The notes beneath the pieces were generated by a model that had not been told where the DNA came from, made no database searches, and saw nothing but the letters and a program-made list of their open reading frames with translations. DNA of 64,000 nucleotides from Massilia sp. YIM B02769. GTDB taxonomy: Bacteria; Pseudomonadota; Gammaproteobacteria; Burkholderiales; Burkholderiaceae_D. The translations under genes were made by a program, and so were the position numbers. Of this stretch, positions 42,875 to 51,664 are shown piece after piece. The stretch covers positions 304,361-368,360 of the forward strand of contig NZ_JASNRC010000004.1 of NCBI RefSeq assembly GCF_030411995.1. The letters run 5' to 3'. Position 1 is the stretch's first letter; each line of letters begins with the position of its first letter.

Positions 42875-45031
42875 TCAGGTGGCCAGTGCTTCGTCGGCCA
42901 CCTGGCGCGAGGAGCGCACCAGCGCCGCCACGTCGAGGATCAGCGAGACGCCGCCGTCGCCCAGGATGGTGGCGCCGGAAATGCCGCTCACCTTGCGGTA
43001 GTTCGCTTCCAGGTTCTTCACCACCACGTGCTGCTGGCCGACCAGGTCGTCGATCAGGAGCGCGGCGCGCCTCCCTTCCGACTCCAGGATCACGACGATG
43101 CCGTCGGCCGGGTCGCTGGCGCGCGCTTCGATGCCGAACACGGCGTGCAGCGCGATCAGCGGCAGGTATTCGCCGCGGACCTTGAGCACCTGGCCGCGGC
43201 CGGCGATGTCGCGGATGTCTTCGCGGCGCGGCTGCAGTGATTCGACGACATAGCCCAGTGGAAGGATATAGATTTCTTCGCCGCAGCGGATGGTCATGCC
43301 GTCCAGGATGGCCAATGTCAAAGGCAGCGAGATCGAAATCGTGGTGCCGAAGCCACGCGCGGAGCGGATGTCGACCGAACCGCCCATGGCCGTGATGTTC
43401 CGTTTGACAACATCCATGCCGACGCCGCGGCCCGACACGTCGGTGACGATCTCGGCCGTGGAGAAGCCCGGCGCGAAGATCAGTTGCCAGACTTCGCTGT
43501 CGCTCATCGTGTCCGAGACCGGCAAGCCGTTCTGCGCGGCTTTCGCCAGGATGCGCTCGCGGTTCAGGCCGCCGCCATCGTCGGCCACTTCGATCACGAT
43601 GTTGCCGCCCTGGTGGGCCGCCGACAGGAACAAACGCCCCGCTTCCGACTTGCCGGCGGCGACGCGCGCTTCCGGCATCTCGATGCCGTGGTCGATGCTG
43701 TTGCGCACCAGGTGGGTCAGCGGGTCGACGATGCGCTCGATCAGGCCCTTGTCGAGCTCGGTCGCGGCGCCCTGGGTGATGAAGTCGACCTTCTTGCCGA
43801 GTTTGCCGGCGAGGTCGCGCACCATGCGCGGGAAGCGCGAGAACACGAAGTCCATCGGCATCATGCGGATCGACATCACGGCTTCCTGCAGCTCGCGCGT
43901 GTTGCGGGTGAGCTGGCTGACCGAAGACAGCAGGCGCTCGTGCATCATCGGGTCCAGCCCGCCGCTGCGCTGCTCGATCATGGCCTGGGTGATGACCAGT
44001 TCGCCGATCAGGTTGATCAGCTGGTCGACCTTTTCCACCGAGACGCGGATCGAGGACGATTCGCCGGCTTTGGCTTCGGCGCCCTTTTCGTCCTTTTTGG
44101 CAGCCTTCTTCTCGGCCTCGTGATCGATGGCGGCCACCGAGGTCGCGGCGGCGGCCGGCTTGGCGCCCGGCGCATCGACGCCGGCCAATGCGCGGATCTG
44201 CTCGATCGGCTGGAAGAAGCCGTAGCCGCGCTCGTCGTCGGACAAGTCGTCGCCGACGGCCGCGACCTCGTCGCTCGGGTCGAAGAAGCCATAGCCCTGC
44301 TCTTCCTCGATACGGGCGCGCTCGGCGGCCTCGATCGCGCGCTGTTCCGGCGTCAATGGCGGCGCTTCGAAGATCTTCAGGTCGCTCGGATCGAGCACGA
44401 AGGAGCAGATGGCGACGATGTCGTCCAGGCTTTCGTGGGTGGTGATGATCAGGGCGCTGCGCCCGCCCTCCAAGGGCGTGACCGAGACCCGGCCCATCAG
44501 GCCGAGCTCGTCGACCAGGGCGTTCACGTCGCGCTGGGCGACGCTCGGCAGCTCGATCTTGTAGCGGTGCGCGCCCTCGCCGGTGTGGGCCTTGGTTTCG
44601 GCATGCAGGAAGGACGGCGCGATGATCGAGGCCGCCGGCACCAGGCCTTCGGACAAATCGTGCAGCATCATGCGCACGTTGGCCACCGTGTCCTGGTCGA
44701 CGGCGGCGCCATTGCGGTGGCCGTCGAGCTGCATCTTGAGGGTGTCTTTCGCGGCCAGGAAGGCGTCGACGTGCTGCGAAGTCAAGGCCATCTCGCCCTT
44801 GCGGATGCGGTCCAGCAGGGATTCGAGCACGTGCGTGACTTCGCTCATGTCCGTGATGCCGAAGGTCGAGGCGCCGCCCTTCACGGAGTGGGCGGTGCGG
44901 AAGATGGCGTTCAGGTCTTCGGCGTCGGGCGCGGCCACGTCGACCGCCAGCAGCAGCCGTTCCATTTCGGCGAGCAGCTCTTCGGCCTCGTCGAAAAAGA
45001 CCTGGTAAAACTGGCTGATGTCGATCGTCAT
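42875..45031 (-). CDS. cheA: Chemotaxis histidine kinase CheA
   Basis: This 718-residue kinase phosphorylates CheY and CheB. The HPt domain has phospho-acceptor H48 (IFRTAHSVKGGASTFG). A P2-like segment and Ala-rich linkers follow. The P3 dimerisation helix is VEKVDQLINLIGELVITQAM. The HATPase has LTHLVRNSIDHGIE (N box), DDGGGLNRERI, and GRGVGMDVVKRN. The C-terminal P5 CheW-like domain ends the protein. It is transcribed between one cheY and cheW. Confidence 0.97.
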   Translation of the reverse strand: MTIDISQFYQVFFDEAEELLAEMERLLLAVDVAAPDAEDLNAIFRTAHSVKGGASTFGITDMSEVTHVLESLLDRIRKGEMALTSQHVDAFLAAKDTLKMQLDGHRNGAAVDQDTVANVRMMLHDLSEGLVPAASIIAPSFLHAETKAHTGEGAHRYKIELPSVAQRDVNALVDELGLMGRVSVTPLEGGRSALIITTHESLDDIVAICSFVLDPSDLKIFEAPPLTPEQRAIEAAERARIEEEQGYGFFDPSDEVAAVGDDLSDDERGYGFFQPIEQIRALAGVDAPGAKPAAAATSVAAIDHEAEKKAAKKDEKGAEAKAGESSSIRVSVEKVDQLINLIGELVITQAMIEQRSGGLDPMMHERLLSSVSQLTRNTRELQEAVMSIRMMPMDFVFSRFPRMVRDLAGKLGKKVDFITQGAATELDKGLIERIVDPLTHLVRNSIDHGIEMPEARVAAGKSEAGRLFLSAAHQGGNIVIEVADDGGGLNRERILAKAAQNGLPVSDTMSDSEVWQLIFAPGFSTAEIVTDVSGRGVGMDVVKRNITAMGGSVDIRSARGFGTTISISLPLTLAILDGMTIRCGEEIYILPLGYVVESLQPRREDIRDIAGRGQVLKVRGEYLPLIALHAVFGIEARASDPADGIVVILESEGRRAALLIDDLVGQQHVVVKNLEANYRKVSGISGATILGDGGVSLILDVAALVRSSRQVADEALAT

Positions 45032-45065
45032 GACAGATTCCGTTGCGGTAGGCGATGCATGCGCA

Positions 45066-45431
45066 TCAACCGATCACTTTTTTGACGACCTCGATCAGGC
45101 GCTGCGGGTCGAACGGCTTGACCAGCCAGCCGTTGGCGCCGGCCGCACGGCCTTTCGACTTCATTTCGTCCGAGGATTCGGTGGTCAGCATCAGGATCGG
45201 CACCTTCTGGTACTCGGGCAGGCCGCGCAACTGCTTGATCAGCGACAGGCCATCCATGCGCGGCATGTTCTGGTCGGTCAGGACCAGGTCGACGACCTGC
45301 TGGCGCGCCTTGTCCAGGCCATCCTGGCCATCCACCGCTTCCACCACCTGGTAACCGGCCGCCTTCAGGCTGAACGCCACCATCTGGCGCAGCGAGCTCG
45401 AATCGTCGACCGCGAGAATTGTTTTAGCCAT
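45066..45431 (-). CDS. CheY-like response regulator
   Basis: This 121-residue receiver domain has D9/D10, phospho-acceptor D53 (LVLTDQNMPRMDGL), the switch threonines in MLTTESS and the lysine in WLVKPF. It lies immediately before cheA and after the CheZ-like gene. The sequence differs clearly from the cheZ-linked CheY, so it could be a phosphate sink or serve a different target. Confidence 0.93.
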   Translation of the reverse strand: MAKTILAVDDSSSLRQMVAFSLKAAGYQVVEAVDGQDGLDKARQQVVDLVLTDQNMPRMDGLSLIKQLRGLPEYQKVPILMLTTESSDEMKSKGRAAGANGWLVKPFDPQRLIEVVKKVIG

Positions 45432-45496
45432 GTTTTGCTCCTGCTGTTTTATACGCCCCGGGGCATGCCGGGAGATGGTTATGTGTGCACCGAACC

Positions 45497-46045
45497 TCAG
45501 AACAGTTCGATGTCCCCGCTTTCGAGATGCTTTTGTTCGACCGACTTGCGCAAGACGCTGCGCAGCTCGAGCGACTGGATCGCCAGCGCCATGCTGACCT
45601 TGCCCAGGCGCTCGACGATTTCTTCGCTGCCCGTTTCCGGATGAATATCGGAACCGTGTTCGTCCAGCGTGCCGAGGAATTCGCGCAGGCCCGTCACGCG
45701 CTTCAGGGTACGCTCGATCAGCTGGCTGGTCATGTCCTGGAACTGCATGCTGGTCACGGCCGTGTTGACGTGGTTGCCGATCTCGCCGGACATCGCCGCC
45801 AGGGCCGCGATGTCTTCCTTGCTCGGTTCGCCGCCCGCCAGCAGGCGGTCGATCGCGGCCTGCCGTTCGCCGACCGCGCTATGGATCGCCAGGAAACTGC
45901 TGGTCAGTTTCTCGATGGCTTCTTCTAGCAGCAATTCCGTCTGCAGCAGATCGGTCTCGACCTCGCTGAGGTGGCGTCGCCCGTGAGCCGACACGCCGGA
46001 GAGCAGCCGTTTCACGTGCGAGCCGAGTATCTTTTTTCTTGTCAT
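45497..46045 (-). CDS. CheZ-like chemotaxis protein with DxxxQ motif
   Basis: This 182-residue, almost entirely helical protein is recognised only by context and motif. The central helix reads MQFQDMTSQLIERTL, with D104 and Q108 in the same DxxxQ arrangement as the catalytic pair of CheZ (QDFQDLTGQVI). Long coiled-coil-like helices flank it (LLQTELLLEEAIEKLTSSFL), and the C-terminus ends ESGDIELF. I infer a second CheZ-type phosphatase or scaffold, perhaps for the adjacent CheY-like protein. It sits between motB and cheY. Confidence 0.65.
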   Translation of the reverse strand: MTRKKILGSHVKRLLSGVSAHGRRHLSEVETDLLQTELLLEEAIEKLTSSFLAIHSAVGERQAAIDRLLAGGEPSKEDIAALAAMSGEIGNHVNTAVTSMQFQDMTSQLIERTLKRVTGLREFLGTLDEHGSDIHPETGSEEIVERLGKVSMALAIQSLELRSVLRKSVEQKHLESGDIELF

Positions 46046-46073
46046 TATGGTCCTCCTGTCCTGTCGCGGCAGC

Positions 46074-47006
46074 TTATTGTGCGGTGGCGGCAGTCACCGC
46101 CTGCGCCGCGGCTGCGCCATCCTGGGCCGGCACGTCGAGCGTGGCGGCGTCGCGCATCACGGCGTCCTCGGTGCGCTTGTTCATCACGATGATGCTGATG
46201 CGGCGGTTGATCGGGTTGAACGGGTCGGCGCGGTCCAGCGGCGCGGCCGCGGCCAGGCCGACCACGCGCAGGATCTTGTCGTCGGCCAGGCCGCCAGCCA
46301 CCAGCGCGCGGCGCGAGGCGTTGGCGCGGTCGGCCGAGAGTTCCCAGTTGCTGTAGCCGGCCTCGCTGTAGTACGGCGTCGAATCGGTGTGGCCGGACAG
46401 GCCGATGCGGTTCGGCACGTCGTTCAGCACCATGCCCAGCACGTGCAGGATGTCGTCGGTATAAGGTTGCAGCGTGGCTTTTGCCAGCGCGAACATCGGC
46501 CGATTCTGCTCGTCCACGATCTGGATGCGCAGGCCTTCGCTGGTGATGTCGAGCAGCAGCTGGTTCTTGTATTTCTTCAGCGTTTCGTTGGCGTCGATGA
46601 TCGATTCGAGCTTGGTCTTCAGGCCGCGCAGGCGCTCGCCCTCGGCGCGCTCGACGGCGGCCTTGGCAGCGTTCAGATCATAGGTCTTGTTTTCCGGCGG
46701 GGTATCGCCCTTCTTCACCTGGCCGTTGCGGCGCGTCAAATCCGTACCGCCGCCCTTGATGACCGACGAGCTGTCGCCCGAACCCGAGCCGCCCGACATC
46801 GCCACCTTCAGCGGGGTCTTGAAGAATTCCGAGATGCCCTCGAGGTCGCCCTTGGCCGTCGAGCCAAGCAGCCACATCAGCAGGAAGAAGGCCATCATCG
46901 CCGTCACGAAGTCGGCGTAGGCGATCTTCCAGGCGCCGCCATGGTGTCCGCCACCAGACTTCTTGATCTTCTTGACGATGATCGGACGCATTCCTTCGTC
47001 GGCCAT
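46074..47006 (-). CDS. motB: Flagellar stator protein MotB
   Basis: This 310-residue stator subunit anchors MotA to peptidoglycan. It has a single N-terminal transmembrane helix with the essential proton-carrying aspartate (D32 in IAYADFVTAMMAFFLLMWLL). A plug/linker region follows. The C-terminal OmpA-like peptidoglycan-binding domain has IGLSGHTDSTPY, NWELSADRANASRR and NRRISIIV. It lies 51 bases after motA. Confidence 0.96.
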   Translation of the reverse strand: MADEGMRPIIVKKIKKSGGGHHGGAWKIAYADFVTAMMAFFLLMWLLGSTAKGDLEGISEFFKTPLKVAMSGGSGSGDSSSVIKGGGTDLTRRNGQVKKGDTPPENKTYDLNAAKAAVERAEGERLRGLKTKLESIIDANETLKKYKNQLLLDITSEGLRIQIVDEQNRPMFALAKATLQPYTDDILHVLGMVLNDVPNRIGLSGHTDSTPYYSEAGYSNWELSADRANASRRALVAGGLADDKILRVVGLAAAAPLDRADPFNPINRRISIIVMNKRTEDAVMRDAATLDVPAQDGAAAAQAVTAATAQ

Positions 47007-47057
47007 GGGTATTCGCGTAGGTGTGGTTAAAAGGTTGTGGGCTGGGGTTCAGGACAA

Positions 47058-47918
47058 TTACTTGCCCTTGGACTTCTTGATGTGCTCTTCCAGCTCGGCA
47101 AAGGTCGGGCGCTCGGTCGAGTACAGCACCTTGCGGCCGAATTCCACGGCCAGGGCCGGGGCGTAGCCGTTCAGGCTGGCCAGCAGGGTCACTTTCACGG
47201 TCTGGAACATCTTGGTCGATTCTTCCAGTTTCTGTTCCAGCACGCTGCCCAACGGGCTGACGAAACCGTAGGCCAGCAGGATACCGAGGAAGGTACCGAC
47301 CAGCGCCTTCGCGATCAGGATACCGAGTTCCGCCGGCGGGATGCCGACCGATTCCATGGTGTGCACCACGCCCATCACCGCCGCCACGATACCGAAGGCC
47401 GGCAGGCCGTCGCCGAGCTTGGCGATCACGTGGGCCGGCACGTGGCCTTCCTGGTGGTGGGTCTCGATCTCGTTGTCCATCAGGTTTTCGATCTGGAAGG
47501 CGTCCATGTTGCCCGACACCATCAGGCGCAGGTAGTCGGCCATGAATTCGACGATGTGGTGGTCGGCCAGCACCAGCGGGTACTTCGAGAACAGCGGGCT
47601 CGCTTCCGGCGATTCGATGTCGCCTTCGATCGACATCAGGCCTTCCTTGCGCACTTTCGACAGCACGTCGAACAGCAGCGACATCAGTTCCATGTACATT
47701 TCCTTGGTGTACGCGGAACCCTTGAAGACGGTCGGCAGCGCCTTCATCGTCGCCTTCAAGGCCTTGCCGTTGTTACCGACAAACATCGAGCCGGCAGCCG
47801 CACCGCCGATCATCAGCAGTTCCAGCGGCTGGAACAGTGCAGCCATGTGGCCGCCGCTCATGACGAAGCCGCCGAACACACACGCGCAGATAACGACGTA
47901 ACCGATAATGACTAACAA
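47058..47918 (-). CDS. motA: Flagellar stator protein MotA
   Basis: This protein of about 286 residues uses proton flow to drive rotation. It has four membrane helices, beginning LVIIGYVVICACVFGGFVMSGG and later (LPAFGIVAAVMGVVHTMESVG, ILIAKALVGTFLGILLAYGFVSPL). A TTG at 47918 preceded by GGAG is the preferred start because it gives the usual MotA length; a GTG at 47960 would add 14 residues. It begins the motAB-che run leftward. Confidence 0.95.
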   Translation of the reverse strand: MLVIIGYVVICACVFGGFVMSGGHMAALFQPLELLMIGGAAAGSMFVGNNGKALKATMKALPTVFKGSAYTKEMYMELMSLLFDVLSKVRKEGLMSIEGDIESPEASPLFSKYPLVLADHHIVEFMADYLRLMVSGNMDAFQIENLMDNEIETHHQEGHVPAHVIAKLGDGLPAFGIVAAVMGVVHTMESVGIPPAELGILIAKALVGTFLGILLAYGFVSPLGSVLEQKLEESTKMFQTVKVTLLASLNGYAPALAVEFGRKVLYSTERPTFAELEEHIKKSKGK

Positions 47919-48071
47919 GACACTGCTCCAGAAAGTGCCCGGACGGGCTGGAAGATCCACGAATTTCCGAGACTTTGTATCTCAGAAAAAATATTTACGT
48001 AGGGAACTACGACAGCTGGAACAATAGCGGGAGAATGGCCCACGGGCAAGTAAAACAGCGGCGATTGTCGC

Positions 48072-48839
48072 CTAAAAGTGCCATATGTAGAGAGTTCGAC
48101 CAGTGTTCGGTAGATAGACAGATAAGGTCGGTGCGCTTTCGTTAATAGCGAACTCGTAACTCATTAAGATACTGCCGGGACGCATCTCTTTTTTGGCCTT
48201 GCGCCAGAGGGCGGTCATGGCCGCCGGCGACAGGTAGGCGAACACGGCGTCGTACTGCGCGAAATCGAGCTTTTCGTAGTCGCCCAGCAGGAAGCGGGCG
48301 CGGCTATTGGTCAGGCGTGCGCGCGCCCAACTGCCGAACCAGGGCAGCGGCGCCAGTTCGATTCCGGTTGCGCGAATGTCGCTGCGGCGGCTTGCCAGGT
48401 CCATGACCAGGCCGCCCAGGCCGCTGCCGATATCGATGAAGGAGACCGGCCGATCCTGCGGCAATTGCTCGGCCACGGCATCCCAGGCCGCCTTTCCCGA
48501 CGGGTAGTACGGCACCTGGGTGCGGAAGGTCGACCAGTACAGCACCAGCATGAAGAGGAAGACAACCAGGAACAGCCAGGGCGGAATCGCGAACTGGCTG
48601 GCGCCCAGCAGGGCCAGCGGGAACAGCAGGCCGATCGCCAGCCACCAGCGCGCCAGCTTGCGCCAGGCACTCAAGGCCGCGGCAAAGATGCCCTGGGCCA
48701 GCGCGGCGGTCAGATACGAGGGAGCACTGCCCGCGCGCGCCAGCAGGAACACGGCAAGCAGGGTCAGCGGGAAGGCGGCGACCTGGCACAGCAGCGCCTG
48801 GATGGCGGGAGCGCGCAGGATGCGGCCCGGCGCGCTCAC
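48072..48839 (-). CDS. Membrane-anchored SAM-dependent methyltransferase
   Basis: This protein combines two or three N-terminal membrane helices (LLCQVAAFPLTLLAVFLLA, WWLAIGLLFPLALLGASQF, WLFLVVFLFMLVLYW) with a methyltransferase domain. That domain has SAM motif I FIDIGSGLGGLVMDLA, an acidic motif II (ATGIELAP) and AQYDAVFAYLSP. The GTG at 48839 has a GGGAG site; an ATG at 48917 overlaps flhC by 35 bases. The target is unknown. Its position between flhC and motA in a motility region is suggestive but not proof of a flagellar role. Confidence 0.75.
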   Translation of the reverse strand: MSAPGRILRAPAIQALLCQVAAFPLTLLAVFLLARAGSAPSYLTAALAQGIFAAALSAWRKLARWWLAIGLLFPLALLGASQFAIPPWLFLVVFLFMLVLYWSTFRTQVPYYPSGKAAWDAVAEQLPQDRPVSFIDIGSGLGGLVMDLASRRSDIRATGIELAPLPWFGSWARARLTNSRARFLLGDYEKLDFAQYDAVFAYLSPAAMTALWRKAKKEMRPGSILMSYEFAINESAPTLSVYLPNTGRTLYIWHF

Positions 48840-48882
48840 AGCACGCTCCCGGCCGACGGCATCGTCATCAGGTGAAACCCGC

Positions 48883-49461
48883 TCAGGCGTCGGATTCGCT
48901 GCCGGCCTGCTCGGCATCGAGGGCGGCCTGGGCGGCGTCCTTGGCCTTGCGCGTCTTGCCGGCGCGCGAAGGCATGTGGCACAGGCCGCACAGGTAGCCG
49001 CTGTTCAGGTCGAGGGTATTCACCACGAACTTGCCCTTGCATTTTTCGCAAGGCGCCAGCTTGAGCATGCCGCTGCCGAAGAAACGCACCAGGGTCCAGG
49101 CGCGCGTCAGCGACAGCAAGGGCTCTTCGCCGGGCGAGGCCGGCATCTGCTCGAGGTAGAGTTGATAGGCTTTCATCACCGCCTGGATGCCGCTGGCGCC
49201 GGCGTTATCGACCAGGAAGTTATGGATATTCAGGAACAGCGAGGAATGGATATTCGGCTGCCAGGTGAGGAACCAGTCGGTGGAGAACGGCAGCATGCCT
49301 TTCGGCGGCGAGACGCCCTTCAGTTCCTTGTACAGCTTGATGAGGCGCTCGCGCGAGAGCGACACCTCGGTTTCCAGCAGCTGGAGTCGTGCACCCAGCT
49401 GTATCAGCTCGATCGCGAGCTGGATTTCTTGCGCTTCCGATACGACGCTTTTTTTGGTCAT
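48883..49461 (-). CDS. flhC: Flagellar master regulator FlhC
   Basis: This 192-residue DNA-binding subunit of the FlhD4C2 complex activates class II flagellar genes. The four zinc ligands CEKC and CGLC flank [16 protein letters not shown]. The N-terminal helix region ([21 protein letters not shown]) and [12 protein letters not shown] are typical. A basic C-terminal tail is rich in Lys and Ala. It follows flhD. Confidence 0.96.
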   Translation of the reverse strand: MTKKSVVSEAQEIQLAIELIQLGARLQLLETEVSLSRERLIKLYKELKGVSPPKGMLPFSTDWFLTWQPNIHSSLFLNIHNFLVDNAGASGIQAVMKAYQLYLEQMPASPGEEPLLSLTRAWTLVRFFGSGMLKLAPCEKCKGKFVVNTLDLNSGYLCGLCHMPSRAGKTRKAKDAAQAALDAEQAGSESDA

Positions 49462-49522
49462 CCTACAGCTCCGGCAACAGTCCCGGCTATCCTACACCAT
49501 AGGACCGCTACCGCGTAGCGCA

Positions 49523-49840
49523 TCAGGCGATTTCTTCGGCTGGCTGGCCGGCCATCAGGATCGCGGCGTGCGACTGGGCCAGGGCGCGGTCCTTGGTGTG
49601 GCTGGTCAGCATCGAGAGGATCGCGGTGTCGTCGAAGCGGAAGCGGGCCAGCATCATGTTGCCGCCGGCGAGCTTCAGGATCTGCGCGTTGCTCATGCCT
49701 TCGATCAGGTCGGCGATGTCCGCCGAGATGCCGAGGCGGAAAATCGCGGTGACCTTGTCGGCGCGGATCATCTGCTGCGCGAGCATCAGGTAGCTCAGGT
49801 TCGCGTCGCGGATTTCAGCCATCATGTCGTTTGCAGTCAT
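49523..49840 (-). CDS. flhD: Flagellar master regulator FlhD
   Basis: This 105-residue partner of FlhC has the FlhD core EIRDANLSYLMLAQQMIRADK and FRLGISADIADLIEGMSNAQILKLA. It is preceded by a good GGAGAG site and a long, AT-richer leader of more than 500 bases. Class I control of flhDC is usually complex, and the leader holds a hairpin (49965-50001) that might contribute. Confidence 0.96.
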   Translation of the reverse strand: MTANDMMAEIRDANLSYLMLAQQMIRADKVTAIFRLGISADIADLIEGMSNAQILKLAGGNMMLARFRFDDTAILSMLTSHTKDRALAQSHAAILMAGQPAEEIA

Positions 49841-49964
49841 TTTCCACTCTCCGTTGTTTAGGTTCCGGCAGCAGTGTGTGTTGCCAGTGAGATAGATTCT
49901 GACTGTAGAGAAACATTAGGGGAATCGGAGAGACACTGTATTTTGTGTCCTCCAAAGACGACAG

Positions 49965-50001
49965 CATCCGTAGGAGTTTGTCTGACAAACCCTGGCGGAT
50001 G
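49965..50001. promoter_or_regulatory. Nested hairpin in the flhD/kynU divergent region
   Basis: CATCCG (49965-49970) pairs with CGGATG (49996-50001), and within it GTTTGTC (49976-49982) pairs with GACAAAC (49984-49990) around one base. It could be an operator or a REP-like palindrome. Confidence 0.45.
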
Positions 50002-50124
50002 GGAGATGCGCTCCTATGAAAAGGAGGCTTGCGAGTTGTTGTTCGGCGTGCCGTATCGCAACATTTTCGTGTCGCAACTTTTTACGCTTGTGTTGCGCTT
50101 TTGCAGATTAACGTCAACCAAACC

Positions 50125-50330
50125 GAGAACTTTAGGGTGATCCTGAAATATTTTTCAGTGCCCTCTTCAGCCCTCTGACTCCTTAACGGCAGCGTTTTCG
50201 AGAACTTTAGGGTTGTCCGCAAATATTTTTGAAATATTTTTCGGCCAGATTTTTCAGCGCTCTGACTCCTTTACGGCAGGGTTCGGCGGAACTTTAGGGT
50301 TGGGAGCAAAAAAATTTGAAATATTTTTTG
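50125..50330. repeat. AT-rich direct repeats upstream of kynU
   Basis: The 552-base space between flhD and kynU holds three copies of (G)GAACTTTAGGG (50125-50137, 50200-50212, 50288-50299). Each is followed by AAATATTTTT-type tracts, and the first two also by TCAG(C)(C/G)CTCTGACTCCTT(A/T)ACGGCAG (about 50167 and 50254). The repeats are 75-88 bases apart and markedly more AT-rich than their surroundings. Confidence 0.8.
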
Positions 50331-50392
50331 TGGGGTCTTGCTACACTGCCGCCCATCCTGCCATCTGCCTATACAACCAGAGACGAATCCTC

Positions 50393-51652
50393 ATGAGCGA
50401 ACCCACCCTTACCCGCGCCGATTGCCTGGCGCGCGACGCCCAAGATCCGCTGGCGCCCCTGCGCGAACGCTTCGACCTGCCGGCCGGCGTCATTTACCTG
50501 GACGGCAATTCCCTCGGCGCCCGCCCGCGTGCGGCCCTGGCCCGCGCCCAGGACGTGGTGGCGCGCGAATGGGGGCAAGACCTGATCAAGAGCTGGAACA
50601 CGGCCGGCTGGTTCGACCTGCCCAAGCGGCTCGGGCAGCGCCTTGCGCCGCTGGTCGGTGCCCAGGCCGACGAAGTCGTCGTCACCGACACCACCTCGCT
50701 GAACCTGTTCAAGGCGCTGGCCGCCGCCGTGCGCATCCAGGCCCAGGGCGACACGGCCGGCCGCCGCGTCATCGTCACCGAGCGCAGTAACTTCCCGACC
50801 GACATCTATATGGCGGAAGGCCTGACGAGCTGGCTCGAGCGCGGCTACAGCGTGCGCCTGGTCGACTCGGTGGAGGAGCTGCCGGCCGCCATCGACGCCG
50901 ACTGCGCCGTTGTCATGCTGACCCACGTGAACTACCGTACCGGCTACCAGCACGACATGGCCGCCCTCACCCGCCACGCGCACGGGAATGGCGCCCTGAT
51001 CGTCTGGGACCTGGCCCACTCGGCCGGCGCGGTGCCGGTCGACCTGAACGGCGCCGAAGCCGACTTCGCGGTGGGCTGCACCTATAAATACCTGAACGGC
51101 GGGCCGGGTTCGCCGGCCTTTATCTGGGTGCCGCGGCGCCACCAGGCCCAATTCCAGCATCCGCTGTCGGGCTGGTGGAGCCACGCCAGGCCGTTCGCGA
51201 TGGCCCACGGCTTCGCGCCCTGCGACGGCATCGGCCGCGCGCTGTGCGGCACCCAGCCGGTGGTGTCGCTGGCCATGGTCGAATGCGGATTGGAGATCTT
51301 CGAGGAAACCGGCATGGACGCGATCCGCGCCAAGTCGCTGGCCCTGACCGACCTGTTCATCCAATTGGTGGAGGCGCGCTGCGCCGCTCATCCGCTGGGA
51401 CTGGTGACCCCGCGCGAGCATGCGCGGCGCGGCAGCCAGGTCAGCTTTACCCATCCGCACGGCTACGCGGTGATGCAGGCCCTGATCGCGCGCGGCGTGA
51501 TCGGCGACTATCGCGAGCCCGAGATCATGCGCTTCGGCTTCACGCCGCTGTACACGGGCTTTGCCGATGTCTGGGACGCCGTCGAGATCCTGAAGGACAT
51601 CCTCGACCGCGAAGACTACGATGTGGGCGCCGAACGCGGCGCGGTGACCTGA
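50393..51652 (+). CDS. kynU: Kynureninase
   Basis: This 419-residue PLP enzyme cleaves kynurenine to anthranilate and alanine in tryptophan catabolism. The ATG at 50393 ([10 protein letters not shown]) is preferred; the open frame upstream runs through the AT-rich repeats. Motifs include [14 protein letters not shown], the substrate region [25 protein letters not shown] and the PLP lysine in [17 protein letters not shown]. kynA follows 12 bases later. Confidence 0.96.
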   Translation: MSEPTLTRADCLARDAQDPLAPLRERFDLPAGVIYLDGNSLGARPRAALARAQDVVAREWGQDLIKSWNTAGWFDLPKRLGQRLAPLVGAQADEVVVTDTTSLNLFKALAAAVRIQAQGDTAGRRVIVTERSNFPTDIYMAEGLTSWLERGYSVRLVDSVEELPAAIDADCAVVMLTHVNYRTGYQHDMAALTRHAHGNGALIVWDLAHSAGAVPVDLNGAEADFAVGCTYKYLNGGPGSPAFIWVPRRHQAQFQHPLSGWWSHARPFAMAHGFAPCDGIGRALCGTQPVVSLAMVECGLEIFEETGMDAIRAKSLALTDLFIQLVEARCAAHPLGLVTPREHARRGSQVSFTHPHGYAVMQALIARGVIGDYREPEIMRFGFTPLYTGFADVWDAVEILKDILDREDYDVGAERGAVT

Positions 51653-51664
51653 GGCGGCTTGCAC

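Noticed and set aside
50213..50392. N-terminal extension of kynU through the AT-rich repeats
   Set aside because: The extension is Phe/Ile/Gly-rich, lies in repeat sequence, and kynureninases begin near [10 protein letters not shown].
49841..50392. AT-rich gap as a mobile-element insertion
   Set aside because: No transposase, integrase, terminal repeats or target duplication; direct repeats better fit a regulatory or duplicated leader region.
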